The position numbers and the translations under genes were made by a program. The notes beneath the pieces are model-generated. The model had not been told where the DNA came from. It searched no databases and saw only the letters and a program-made list of their open reading frames with translations. Shown here in pieces: positions 15,181-23,523 of a DNA stretch of 37,708 nucleotides (positions are counted from its first letter, which is position 1; each line of letters starts with the position of its first letter). The stretch covers positions 1-37,708 of the forward strand of contig JAGXHV010000047.1 of the NCBI GenBank assembly GCA_024636005.1. The letters are read 5' to 3'. The stretch is from Bacillota bacterium (lineage in GTDB: Bacteria > Bacillota > Clostridia > Peptostreptococcales > Acidaminobacteraceae).

Positions 15181-15924
15181 ATGAATAAAATCGCATTTGA
15201 AATATTTGGACTACAGATTGCTTGGTATGGAATTATTATTGCTTCTGCTATGTTGATCGGAACAATGATTTTACTCAAAGTCGGTAAAAAATATGGTTAT
15301 AAGGAAAATGACATTTTGGATCTGGTCATGGTGATCTTACCTATGGCAATAATATTTGCACGAATTTATTATGTTGCCTTTGAATGGTCTTATTATTCAC
15401 AAAATCCATCGATGATTTTCGCATTTAGAGAAGGTGGCCTTGCCATCCATGGTGGAATCATTGGTGGTGTTTTGGGAGGTTGGATTGTCTGCAAATACAA
15501 AAAACTGAATTTTGGTGATTTGGCAGATATGGTTTCCATGCCATTGATCTTAGGTCAAGCCATCGGAAGATGGGGCAATTTCATTAATCAGGAAGCTCAT
15601 GGGGGACCGACAGATTTACCCTGGGGAATCATGGTGGATGGCGTTAAGGTGCATCCCACTTTCTTATATGAGTCCATTTGGAACCTCATGATTTTTGCAG
15701 TCTTGGCTTTTACATTCAAAAGCCGCAAGTTTTATGGAGAGCATTTTGTGAAATATCTGGTTTTATATTCAGTGGGACGATTTTTCATTGAAGGATTGAG
15801 AACGGATAGTTTGATGTTGGGACCACTTAGAATCGCTCAAGTTTTCAGCTTAGTGTCCATAGTTGTCGGCATTGTTTTTATTATAATAGTAAGAAAAAAA
15901 GGATTATGGAAAATTAAGGAATAA
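15181..15924 (+). CDS. lgt: Prolipoprotein diacylglyceryl transferase
   Basis: Lgt attaches diacylglycerol from phosphatidylglycerol to the lipobox cysteine of prelipoproteins in the membrane. The 247 residues have about seven spans. They include the conserved HGGIIGG (residues ~97-103) and the Lgt signature GRWGNFINQEAHG near residues 136-148. The start is preceded by GGAGG. A terminator follows at 15957, so this gene closes the M16-lgt unit. Confidence 0.96.
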   Translation: MNKIAFEIFGLQIAWYGIIIASAMLIGTMILLKVGKKYGYKENDILDLVMVILPMAIIFARIYYVAFEWSYYSQNPSMIFAFREGGLAIHGGIIGGVLGGWIVCKYKKLNFGDLADMVSMPLILGQAIGRWGNFINQEAHGGPTDLPWGIMVDGVKVHPTFLYESIWNLMIFAVLAFTFKSRKFYGEHFVKYLVLYSVGRFFIEGLRTDSLMLGPLRIAQVFSLVSIVVGIVFIIIVRKKGLWKIKE

Positions 15925-15956
15925 TTTAATGGGACCATAGCACTGTTTGTACCTGA

Positions 15957-15992
15957 AAAGGTGACTTTATCAATATAAAGTCACCTTTTTTT
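15957..15992 (+). terminator. Intrinsic terminator after lgt
   Basis: AAAGGTGACTTTAT (15957-15970) pairs perfectly with 15975-15988 around CAAT, and the T-run continues to 15992. It separates the M16-lgt operon from the division cluster. Confidence 0.93.
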
Positions 15993-16030
15993 GTTGCATT
16001 TATTTAAAAAAAAGTTTACAATAATCATAA

Positions 16031-16057
16031 GAAGTGGTGCAAAGTGTAGTGAAGTGG
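16031..16057 (+). promoter_or_regulatory. MraZ box: three AAGTG repeats with 10-bp period
   Basis: AAGTG occurs at 16032-16036, 16042-16046 and 16052-16056, each starting exactly ten bases after the last. A degenerate GAAAG continues the series at 16061. In many bacteria MraZ binds such direct repeats upstream of its own gene and regulates the dcw operon. The repeats lie 40-65 bases before the mraZ start. Confidence 0.85.
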
Positions 16058-16097
16058 GATGAAAGACCATGAATTTGGATCAAAAAGGTGATTGATG

Positions 16098-16535
16098 ATG
16101 TTTACAGGTGAGTACAAACACGCAGTTGATGCGAAAAATCGTTTGAGTATACCATCCAAATTCAGAGATAAACTTGGTGATGTTTTCTACATCACAAAAG
16201 GGCTCGATCATTGTCTTTTTGTTTTCTCACTTAGTGAATGGGAATTGTTTGAGCAGAAACTCAAAGCTTTGCCACTTTCGAATAATAAGGCAAGAGCTTT
16301 TGCCAGATCATTTTTTGCAGGCGCAAGCGAATGTGAGCTCGATAAACAAGGTCGAGTGCTGATTCCACAAAACTTAAGGAATCATGCGAAAATTGAAAAA
16401 GAGGTCTATGTAAATGGAACAGGGTCGCGGATTGAAATATGGGATGCGGCATCTTGGGAAGCATACAATGAATTCTTGACAGCAAACATGGATGAATTGG
16501 CTGAAGATATGGAGTCTTTGGGAATTAGTTTTTAA
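16098..16535 (+). CDS. mraZ: Transcriptional regulator MraZ
   Basis: The 145-residue protein has two AbrB-like repeats. The first includes FTGEYKHAVDAKNRLSIPSKF, and the second includes AGASECELDKQGRVLIPQNL. MraZ forms ring-shaped oligomers and regulates the dcw cluster. The start is taken as ATG 16098 to give the canonical MFxGEY beginning; ATG 16095 and TTG 16092 are in frame and equally open. The AAGGTG site (16085-16090) fits both ATGs. rsmH follows 12 bases after the stop, as is usual. Confidence 0.96.
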   Translation: MFTGEYKHAVDAKNRLSIPSKFRDKLGDVFYITKGLDHCLFVFSLSEWELFEQKLKALPLSNNKARAFARSFFAGASECELDKQGRVLIPQNLRNHAKIEKEVYVNGTGSRIEIWDAASWEAYNEFLTANMDELAEDMESLGISF

Positions 16536-16547
16536 AAGGAGAAGATT

Positions 16548-17480
16548 ATGGAATTTAGTCATGTAAGCATTTTGCTAAAAGAATGTATGGACGGCCTTGA
16601 CATCAAACCCGATGGAATCTACGTGGATGGTACCCTTGGTGGTGGTGGACACACCTTTAAACTCATCCAATTTATAGATGGTGGCAAAGTCATCGGCATC
16701 GATCAGGATCAAGAGGCTCTTGAAGCGGCAACTAAAAGGTTAGCTATATTCGGAGACAAATTCATTCCGGTGCACAGTAATTTTTCAAATATTATAGAAG
16801 TGCTTGAAACACTTGAAATAAAGAAGATAGACGGATTCCTGCTGGATCTTGGTGTATCATCGTATCAACTTGATGAAGCTGAACGCGGGTTCTCATATAT
16901 GAATGATGGACAGCTGGATATGCGTATGAATCAAGAAGACGAGTTTTCAGCCTATGATGTGGTCAACACCTACTCAGAAGATGAATTGACTCAAATCATT
17001 AGAGAATATGGTGAAGAAAATTGGGCAAATCGAATAGCAAAATTCATAGTGGAAGCAAGAAGTGAAAAACCACTTGAAACCACTTACCAATTGGTGGATA
17101 TCATAAAAAACGCCATTCCAGCGAGTGCTAGAAAAGATGGCCCACATCCAGCGAAAAGAACGTTCCAAGCCATTAGAATCGAAGTCAACAATGAACTCAA
17201 AATCATTGAAAAAACTATAGAAGATGCATTTTCGGTAATGAATAAGGGTGGGCGTGTGGCAATTATTACATTTCATTCACTAGAAGACCGAATTGTAAAA
17301 AACACATTCAAGAAATTGGCACAAGGTTGCATATGTCCGCCTGAATTCCCGGTTTGTATTTGTAACAACAAACCTAAGGTGAAGATCATATCTAGAAAAC
17401 CAATACTGCCATCGGAAAGGGAAATCACCGATAATCCTCGTGCAAGGAGTGCGAAATTGAGGATTGCAGAAAAAAAATAG
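16548..17480 (+). CDS. rsmH: 16S rRNA (cytosine-1402-N4)-methyltransferase RsmH
   Basis: RsmH methylates N4 of C1402 in 16S rRNA using S-adenosylmethionine. The 310 residues are of normal length. The start [13 protein letters not shown], the SAM loop [10 protein letters not shown] and the DLGVSS segment are intact. The Cys-rich [17 protein letters not shown] near residues 265-281 and the C-terminal [14 protein letters not shown] tail are typical. The stop is TAG, followed by an AGGAGGGG site for the FtsL-like gene. Confidence 0.97.
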   Translation: MEFSHVSILLKECMDGLDIKPDGIYVDGTLGGGGHTFKLIQFIDGGKVIGIDQDQEALEAATKRLAIFGDKFIPVHSNFSNIIEVLETLEIKKIDGFLLDLGVSSYQLDEAERGFSYMNDGQLDMRMNQEDEFSAYDVVNTYSEDELTQIIREYGEENWANRIAKFIVEARSEKPLETTYQLVDIIKNAIPASARKDGPHPAKRTFQAIRIEVNNELKIIEKTIEDAFSVMNKGGRVAIITFHSLEDRIVKNTFKKLAQGCICPPEFPVCICNNKPKVKIISRKPILPSEREITDNPRARSAKLRIAEKK

Positions 17481-17497
17481 TCCCAGGAGGGGTTACT

Positions 17498-18016
17498 ATG
17501 ACGGCTAGAATTGAATCATCCGCGTATGAAATTGAACAGTTCAATCATTCACAAGCCGAAAAGATTGTGAGCATAAAGAAAAAGAGACTTGAGCGCGAAA
17601 AAGCTAAGAAAAAAGCGCTTAATCAGGTTGTCAATTTGTTTTGTTCTATAGCAATCGTCATAGTCTTTGCAGTAATATTTGGATCGATCATATTTCAAAA
17701 TTCTCTTGTCAATGAGGCGAAATACGATATATTCAATCTGAAGTCTGAAATAAAATCGCTGAATGCGAATGTTGAAGAAATGAATGCAAAAATTGAAAAT
17801 CATACAGAACTCAACAACATAGAGAAAATTGCGATTGATGAACTAGGTATGCAATATCCATCTAAAGAACAACTTGTATATATCGACTCCAATTATAACT
17901 ATGCACTGGAAACACCCAAATTTCAAACTGCTGAAGGCAGCGACATGGGGACAGGCAATTCTTCAGATCAACTTGTCCACGATCTGGTTTCTGCCCTTTT
18001 CAAGACTAACAATTGA
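17498..18016 (+). CDS. ftsL: FtsL-like cell division protein
   Basis: The 172-residue protein sits in the ftsL position after rsmH and has the right build. It has a basic cytoplasmic N-terminus (residues ~27-43, many Lys), one membrane span (~45-67), and then a coiled coil of about 45 residues (LKSEIKSLNANVEEMNAKIEN is the core). The end of that part, IAIDELGMQYPSKEQLVYI, resembles the FtsL/DivIC region before the divisome contact. Sequence identity in this family is low, so the call rests on topology and position. A terminator follows at 18030, splitting the cluster. Confidence 0.82.
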   Translation: MTARIESSAYEIEQFNHSQAEKIVSIKKKRLEREKAKKKALNQVVNLFCSIAIVIVFAVIFGSIIFQNSLVNEAKYDIFNLKSEIKSLNANVEEMNAKIENHTELNNIEKIAIDELGMQYPSKEQLVYIDSNYNYALETPKFQTAEGSDMGTGNSSDQLVHDLVSALFKTNN

Positions 18017-18029
18017 CTTAAATCTAATC

Positions 18030-18052
18030 GCCTGCGAAAGCAGGCTTTTTTT
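18030..18052 (+). terminator. Intrinsic terminator inside the dcw cluster
   Basis: GCCTGC (18030-18035) pairs with GCAGGC (18040-18045) around a GAAA tetraloop and is followed by seven T. It sits between the FtsL-like gene and the PBP gene. Confidence 0.9.
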
Positions 18053-18065
18053 ACTTCAACAAGAA

Positions 18066-18093
18066 TTGATTAATCTTAATGTTGCGTTATAAT
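18066..18093 (+). promoter_or_regulatory. Promoter for the PBP-mraY-murD unit
   Basis: TTGATT (18066-18071) and TATAAT (18088-18093) are 16 bases apart, 29 bases before the PBP start. Together with the terminator at 18030 it makes the PBP gene the first of a separate transcript. Confidence 0.7.
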
Positions 18094-18121
18094 AGTAGTA
18101 GTGATTATTTGGAGGCAACAC

Positions 18122-20065
18122 ATGCTTAAATTCAGAAACAGGCTTATGATTTTTTTCACCATCATGATTATACTAATGGTTGCGCTTGTAGGAAGACTGG
18201 TTTACATTCATGTTTTTTGGAGCGATGAGTTGACTCAACTTGCGAAGGAGCAACAAAACAAAAATATTATTGTCCCTGCAAAACGTGGTGACATACTGGA
18301 TCGAAACGGAGATAAGATGGCTTTCAGCATCAAAACATATTCCATTTGGGCCAGCGCATTTGAAATTACAAAGCCAGTTGAAACAGCTGAACTAATATCT
18401 GAGACTTTAAACATCGAGTATGAGCCAATAGTGAGCAAAATACTTGGTGCATCTACGAGTATGGTCAAAGTAGTTACCGATCTCACCAAAAGTGAAGCTG
18501 ATCTGATCAGAGGGAAAAGCATCAGAGGTATATCCATTACAGAAGACACTAAAAGGGTTTATCCATATGGCAATTTAGCCTCACATCTTATTGGAAATGT
18601 CAATATGGACAGTGATGGCTTTCTTGGTCTTGAATTATACTATAATACCTAGCTTAAAGGTGAACCTGGATTATATAATGTAACAACCGATGTTTATGGA
18701 AGACAACTTGCATATGGTGAAGAGAATATCACTGCACCAGAAAACGGGAACTCTATATTGTTGACACTCGATGACTCAATCCAATACTTTGTAGAACAGC
18801 GACTTGAAACAGCACTTCTCGATAATGACGCTTTATCTGTTTCAGCAATTGTAATGGATCCCAAGACAGGTGAGATTTTGGCGATGGCATCAAAACCAGA
18901 TTTCAATTTGAACACTCCTAGAGATTACAGGGATGATATGGATGCCGACACGTGGGCGGAAATGAATGATGAAGAAAAAGTGACCTATTGGCACCGCATG
19001 TGGAAAAACACCGTACTTAGCAACACCTATGAACCTGGCTCCACATTCAAAGCCATTACAGCTGCAATTGCACTCGAAGAAAATCTGGTGCGCATGGATG
19101 ATCACTTCTTCGATCGTGGTTTTATCTATGTAAAAGGCGTTCAGCTATATTGCTGGAAATTCCCAGGCACTCATGGGGACCAGACGTTTATCCAGGCTTT
19201 TGTAAATTCATGCAATCCTGCTTTTGTAGAAATCGGCCAAAGAATCGGTGCAAGTACGTTTTATGAGTATATTGAAAAATTCGGGTATACAGAAACAACT
19301 GGTATTGACCTTCCTAGCGAGGCAAATTCAATCACGTTGCCACTTGACCAAATTGGTCCGATTGAACTAGCAACACTTTCATATGGACATGGTATCAGCG
19401 TCACGATGCTTCAAATGACTAGAGTGATCTCTGCACTTGTCAACGGTGGAACACTGATGAAACCGCAGCTTGTTAAGGAAATATATGATGATGAAGGCGA
19501 TTTATTACAGTCTTTTGAGCCGATTTTCGAAGAGCGAATCATCTCTGAAGACACCTCAGAGAAAATGAGGGTATTGTTCGAAGCTGCTGTACAAACAGGC
19601 GGAGGACGCAACGCTTATATAGAAGGCATTTCAGTCGGCGGAAAATCTGGAACGACAAAAAAAATAGTCGATGGAGTGTATGAGGACAATGTGGTCGTCA
19701 GCTCATTCGTGGGGATTGCACCAATGGAAGATCCGGAATTTGTGATCCTCGTCACCATAGATGAACCTAAGAACGAGGTTCAAGGGAGTACTGTAGTTGC
19801 TCCAGTCGTAAAATTAATTCTTGAAGATATATTAAGATATAAAAATATCATTCCTGATGTCAAAGCAAAAGGTCAGGTCAGTGTACCAGATCTTAAAGGA
19901 AAAACATTGTCAGAGGCTATAAAAATACTTGCTGCTCTTGACTTAAAATATTCTACTGAGCCAATGAACATTGAAGATGAAACCGTTATCATTATCGATC
20001 AGTTTCCTAAATTTGGAACCGAGGTTGAAAAAAATGCCATCATTATCTTATCCGTAGAAGAATAA
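18122..20065 (+). pseudogene. Class B penicillin-binding protein (SpoVD/FtsI type), interrupted by in-frame TAG
   Basis: Reading through one TAG at 18650-18652 gives a 647-codon class B PBP. It has a membrane span (residues ~10-29), the RGDILDRNGDKMA box, the active-site SxxK (Ser307 in EPGSTFK), SCN (363), KSGT (508) and a C-terminal PASTA domain (~582-647). The TAG is codon 177, in the pedestal region, where ELYYNT-stop-LKGEPG would read normally with any residue; C-to-T in CAG is the simplest origin. The upstream piece alone lacks the transpeptidase. The downstream piece has no ATG or ribosome site near its start; the first in-frame ATG lies inside the domain. SpoVD works in spore cortex synthesis and FtsI in septum synthesis; position cannot separate them. 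The interruption may be a mutation, a sequencing error or readthrough. Confidence 0.88.
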
Positions 20066-20093
20066 TCTCATCATACTTGAAAGGAAAATCATT

Positions 20094-21041
20094 ATGAACC
20101 AAGCATGGATTTATTTTATCATCAGTCTCGTGACATCACTGGCTTTTGGACCGATTGTAATACCTAGGCTCAGAAAATTGAAATTTGGCCAGGCAATACG
20201 TGAGGACGGTCCTGAAGCACACCTTGTTAAGTCAGGTACTCCGACAATGGGTGGACTGATATTTATAGTAGCATTTTTGACACCAATTATGATTTTTCTT
20301 AACTTCGAATCATCAGAAGTCATATTTGTGATTACTGGAATGATTGGTTTCGGCGCAATCGGATTTATCGATGATTATTTAAAGGTAGTAAAGAAACACA
20401 ATTTAGGTCTCAGAGCAAAGCAAAAGATCCTGATGCAACTAGTAGTAGGTATTTTAATCGCTTGGCTTGCTGGACGTATAGGAACAGAAGTGCATTTGCC
20501 ATTTCTCGGTATTTACGCTGATTTCAAGTGGTTATTTTACCCTTTTGCAGTATTCATGGCGGTCGGATTCAATAACGCTGTCAATCTGACTGATGGACTT
20601 GATGGCTTAGCTGCGAGTGTGACTTTTGTTGTTTCGGTCTTTTTTGCACTCGTCTCTTTGAAGCAAGGAAATGAACTTATGATCCTTGTGAATCTGGCTA
20701 TGGCGGGAGCACTACTCGGTTATTTGAGATACAATTGGTATCCAGCAAAGGTATTTATGGGCGATACCGGCTCATTGGCGCTGGGAGGGTATGTGGTTGC
20801 AGTTGCTTTTGCACTTAAAATGCCTTTTCTCCTTCTCATTGTTGGAATTGTTTACGTTATTGAGACACTATCTGTAATCATTCAAGTTTTAGTGTTTAAA
20901 AAAACTAAAAAACGCATATTTAAAATGGCTCCAATACATCATCATTTCGAACTTTCGGGTTGGCATGAGAAGAAAATTGTTTTTGTTTTTACTGGACTTA
21001 CAACTCTAGGAGCATGTATCGCTTATTTGAGCATAATATAG
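20094..21041 (+). CDS. mraY: Phospho-N-acetylmuramoyl-pentapeptide transferase
   Basis: MraY transfers phospho-MurNAc-pentapeptide to undecaprenyl phosphate, forming lipid I. The 315-residue integral membrane protein has about ten spans. The catalytic segments are present: FIDDYLKV (residues ~90-97), NAVNLTDGLDGLA (~162-174) and PIHHHFE near the C-terminus. AAAGGA precedes the ATG. The TAG stop overlaps the GGAGG site of murD, and murD starts in the same reading frame. Confidence 0.97.
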   Translation: MNQAWIYFIISLVTSLAFGPIVIPRLRKLKFGQAIREDGPEAHLVKSGTPTMGGLIFIVAFLTPIMIFLNFESSEVIFVITGMIGFGAIGFIDDYLKVVKKHNLGLRAKQKILMQLVVGILIAWLAGRIGTEVHLPFLGIYADFKWLFYPFAVFMAVGFNNAVNLTDGLDGLAASVTFVVSVFFALVSLKQGNELMILVNLAMAGALLGYLRYNWYPAKVFMGDTGSLALGGYVVAVAFALKMPFLLLIVGIVYVIETLSVIIQVLVFKKTKKRIFKMAPIHHHFELSGWHEKKIVFVFTGLTTLGACIAYLSII

Positions 21042-21050
21042 GAGGCTTAT

Positions 21051-22415
21051 ATGCAATTTGAAAATAAAAATATATTGGTGATAGGCCTTGCCCGTTCGGG
21101 AGTTGCAGCCGCCAAAGCTCTATTTCAGATGAATGCGAATGTCAGTGTGACTGACATAAAAAACGAAGATACACTAAAGAGTCTTGCTGATGAAATCAGA
21201 CCCTATGTCAAAGAGTTGATTTTAGGTAGACATCCTGATATATTGGGAGCATATGACCTTGTAGTAATCAGTCCAGGCATTCCGCTGGAGATTCCATTTG
21301 TGAAGCAGATCGAGGCAAACAAGATACCGATCATTGGTGAACTTGAATTGGCTTATTTATTGACTGATGCCAAATTCGTTGGAATTACAGGCACCAATGG
21401 AAAGACCACTACAACTGCACTGACTGGAGAAATGTTCAAGAATTCCGGAAAAAAGTACTATGTGGTTGGTAATATCGGACTAGCAGCCGTTTCCAAAGCG
21501 CTTGAAGCAGATGAAGAAACTATATTTGTCACTGAAGTCAGTAGTTTTCAGCTTGAGACGATAGTAGACTTTCATTGTCATATTTCAGCTATTTTGAATT
21601 TGACACCAGATCATTTGAACAGACATAAGACGATGGAAAATTATGCTCAGGTAAAGGCTAGAATTTTTGAAAACCAGACAGAAAGCGACTGGCTTATTCT
21701 CAATCTCGATGATCCAATCACCCGGGAACTGGCAATTGGCGCTAAAGGTAAAATTGCCTTTTTCAGTTTAAAACAAAAGCCTGAACAAGGCGCATATATT
21801 GAAAATGGTATGATCAAAACCGTCATTGATGGCAAGGTCAATCAGTATTGCAAAGTTGAGGATATGTTGATCTTTGGAAAACATAATGAGGAAAATGCTC
21901 TTGCAGCAGTTCTTCTGGCCACTTTGTCGGGAATAGAGCCCATTGTTATCATCGAGACTTTGAAAACATTCAAAGGTGTGGAGCATCGAATCGAGTATGT
22001 TGATACGATTGACGATAGAAAATTTTATAATGATTCAAAAGCGACAAATCCCGATTCTACAATATGTGCAATTAACGCAATGAATCTACCTACCCATTTG
22101 ATAGCCGGCGGTCAATTCAAAGGATCCGATTACAGTTCGATTTTTGAGGTTTTCGGTGACAAAATAAAATCTCTTATTCTTTTGGGTGAGACAAAACACA
22201 CCATTGAAGCGACCGCACACAAATTTAATTTTACAAATACTGTGATTGTGAATACAATGGAAGAAGCGGTTGAAGCCGCATTTGAGAATTCTACTCGTGG
22301 AGAGGCGATTTTGTTGTCGCCGGCATGTGCCAGCTGGGATATGTATGAGGATTTTGAAAAAAGAGGTGAACATTTTAAGGCTTGTGTCAAAGCTTTAAAA
22401 GCCAGTCGGGGGTAA
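21051..22415 (+). CDS. murD: UDP-N-acetylmuramoyl-L-alanine--D-glutamate ligase
   Basis: MurD adds D-glutamate to UDP-MurNAc-L-alanine in the cytoplasm, using ATP. The 454 residues are of normal length. The ATP loop GITGTNGKTTTTAL is near residues 111-124, NLTPDHLNRH lies in the centre, and the C-terminal SPACASWDMYEDFEKRG is highly conserved in MurD. The start follows TAGGAGG with good spacing. It sits between mraY and ftsW, as in other Bacillota. The other amino acid ligases (murE, murF, murC) are not in the window. Confidence 0.97.
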   Translation: MQFENKNILVIGLARSGVAAAKALFQMNANVSVTDIKNEDTLKSLADEIRPYVKELILGRHPDILGAYDLVVISPGIPLEIPFVKQIEANKIPIIGELELAYLLTDAKFVGITGTNGKTTTTALTGEMFKNSGKKYYVVGNIGLAAVSKALEADEETIFVTEVSSFQLETIVDFHCHISAILNLTPDHLNRHKTMENYAQVKARIFENQTESDWLILNLDDPITRELAIGAKGKIAFFSLKQKPEQGAYIENGMIKTVIDGKVNQYCKVEDMLIFGKHNEENALAAVLLATLSGIEPIVIIETLKTFKGVEHRIEYVDTIDDRKFYNDSKATNPDSTICAINAMNLPTHLIAGGQFKGSDYSSIFEVFGDKIKSLILLGETKHTIEATAHKFNFTNTVIVNTMEEAVEAAFENSTRGEAILLSPACASWDMYEDFEKRGEHFKACVKALKASRG

Positions 22416-22416
22416 C

Positions 22417-23511
22417 ATGAAGAATTCGAAGATGGATTATACACTGCTTATCGTCACCTTGATTCTCGTGTCATTCGGGATTCTAATGGTGTTTAGTTCC
22501 AGTTATTATTATGCGATTGACAAAATGCAGGACAAAACCCATTTTTTCATCAATGATTTAAAATGGGTCGCATTTGGTGTACTTTCGATGATTGTAGCAT
22601 CTATGGTACCTTATAAAGTTTATCGCAAAGTTGCCTTACCATTGTTTCTATTGAGTATATTCCTACTGGTATATGTTCTTTTTAAAGGCGTTGTGGTTAA
22701 CAATGCACAGCGGTGGATCTATATAGCAGGTCAAGGATTCATGCCAGCAGAGATTGCCAAAATTGGCGCTATCATGTATTTTGCATTTATGCTGGAACTC
22801 AATTATAAGCAAATCAACAAACCAAGAGTTTTAATTATATACATTGGAATAATAGCACTTATGGTTTTTTTAATCATGAAACAACCGAATATGAGTACTG
22901 CAGTCATACTTGGTGGCATTCTGGCCATTATGCTTTTTGTTTCAGGAATTTGGTGGAGATATACGATATCCATCATTGGACTTGGAGCGATAGGTGCGTG
23001 GGTGCTTGTTATGAAGGCGAGTTATCGATTAAGCAGATGGACTGCGTTCATGGATCCGTTCAAGTATAAGAATGACGAATCGTGGCAAGTCATACAATCC
23101 CTTTACGCACTCGGAACCGGTGGTATTTATGGTGTTGGAGTTGGGATGAGTACTCAAAACAAACTTTATATCCCCGAACCCCAAAACGATTTTATACTCG
23201 CTACTGTAGGTGAGGAGCTAGGGCTTTTGGGAACTGTAGGGCTGCTTTGTTTGTTTCTGATTCTGATCTATAGGTGCATCAAGATCGCCATGAATGCTCC
23301 AGATGTGTTCTCGACACTTATGGCTACTGGAATTTCAGCGATGTTCGGACTTCAGATTCTTATGAATTATGCAGTTGCGACATCTTCGATGCCAGCAACG
23401 GGAGTAACCCTTCCTTTTATAAGTTATGGTGGAACAAGTATTGTAATTATGTTGGGTGCAGTGGGTATATTGCTCAACATCTCCAAATATTCTATGAAAC
23501 AAGACAATTAA
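22417..23511 (+). CDS. ftsW: FtsW/SpoVE-type SEDS peptidoglycan polymerase
   Basis: SEDS proteins polymerise lipid II into glycan strands together with a class B PBP. The 364-residue protein has ten spans, FGILMVFSSSYYYA in the first, AEIAKIG near residue 110, and the conserved segment ATGVTLPFISYGGTS near residues 326-340. It starts one base after the murD stop and uses a GGGGG site in the end of murD. Its natural partner, the class B PBP, is the interrupted gene two genes upstream. Whether it is FtsW or the sporulation paralogue SpoVE cannot be decided here. Confidence 0.93.
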   Translation: MKNSKMDYTLLIVTLILVSFGILMVFSSSYYYAIDKMQDKTHFFINDLKWVAFGVLSMIVASMVPYKVYRKVALPLFLLSIFLLVYVLFKGVVVNNAQRWIYIAGQGFMPAEIAKIGAIMYFAFMLELNYKQINKPRVLIIYIGIIALMVFLIMKQPNMSTAVILGGILAIMLFVSGIWWRYTISIIGLGAIGAWVLVMKASYRLSRWTAFMDPFKYKNDESWQVIQSLYALGTGGIYGVGVGMSTQNKLYIPEPQNDFILATVGEELGLLGTVGLLCLFLILIYRCIKIAMNAPDVFSTLMATGISAMFGLQILMNYAVATSSMPATGVTLPFISYGGTSIVIMLGAVGILLNISKYSMKQDN

Positions 23512-23523
23512 GTGGAGTGTTTT

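Noticed and set aside
18758-20065. Separate gene for the downstream PBP half starting at TTG 18758
   Set aside because: No ribosome binding site precedes the TTG, the frame is continuous with the upstream half, and the first in-frame ATG is well inside the domain. It is better read as the second part of one interrupted gene.
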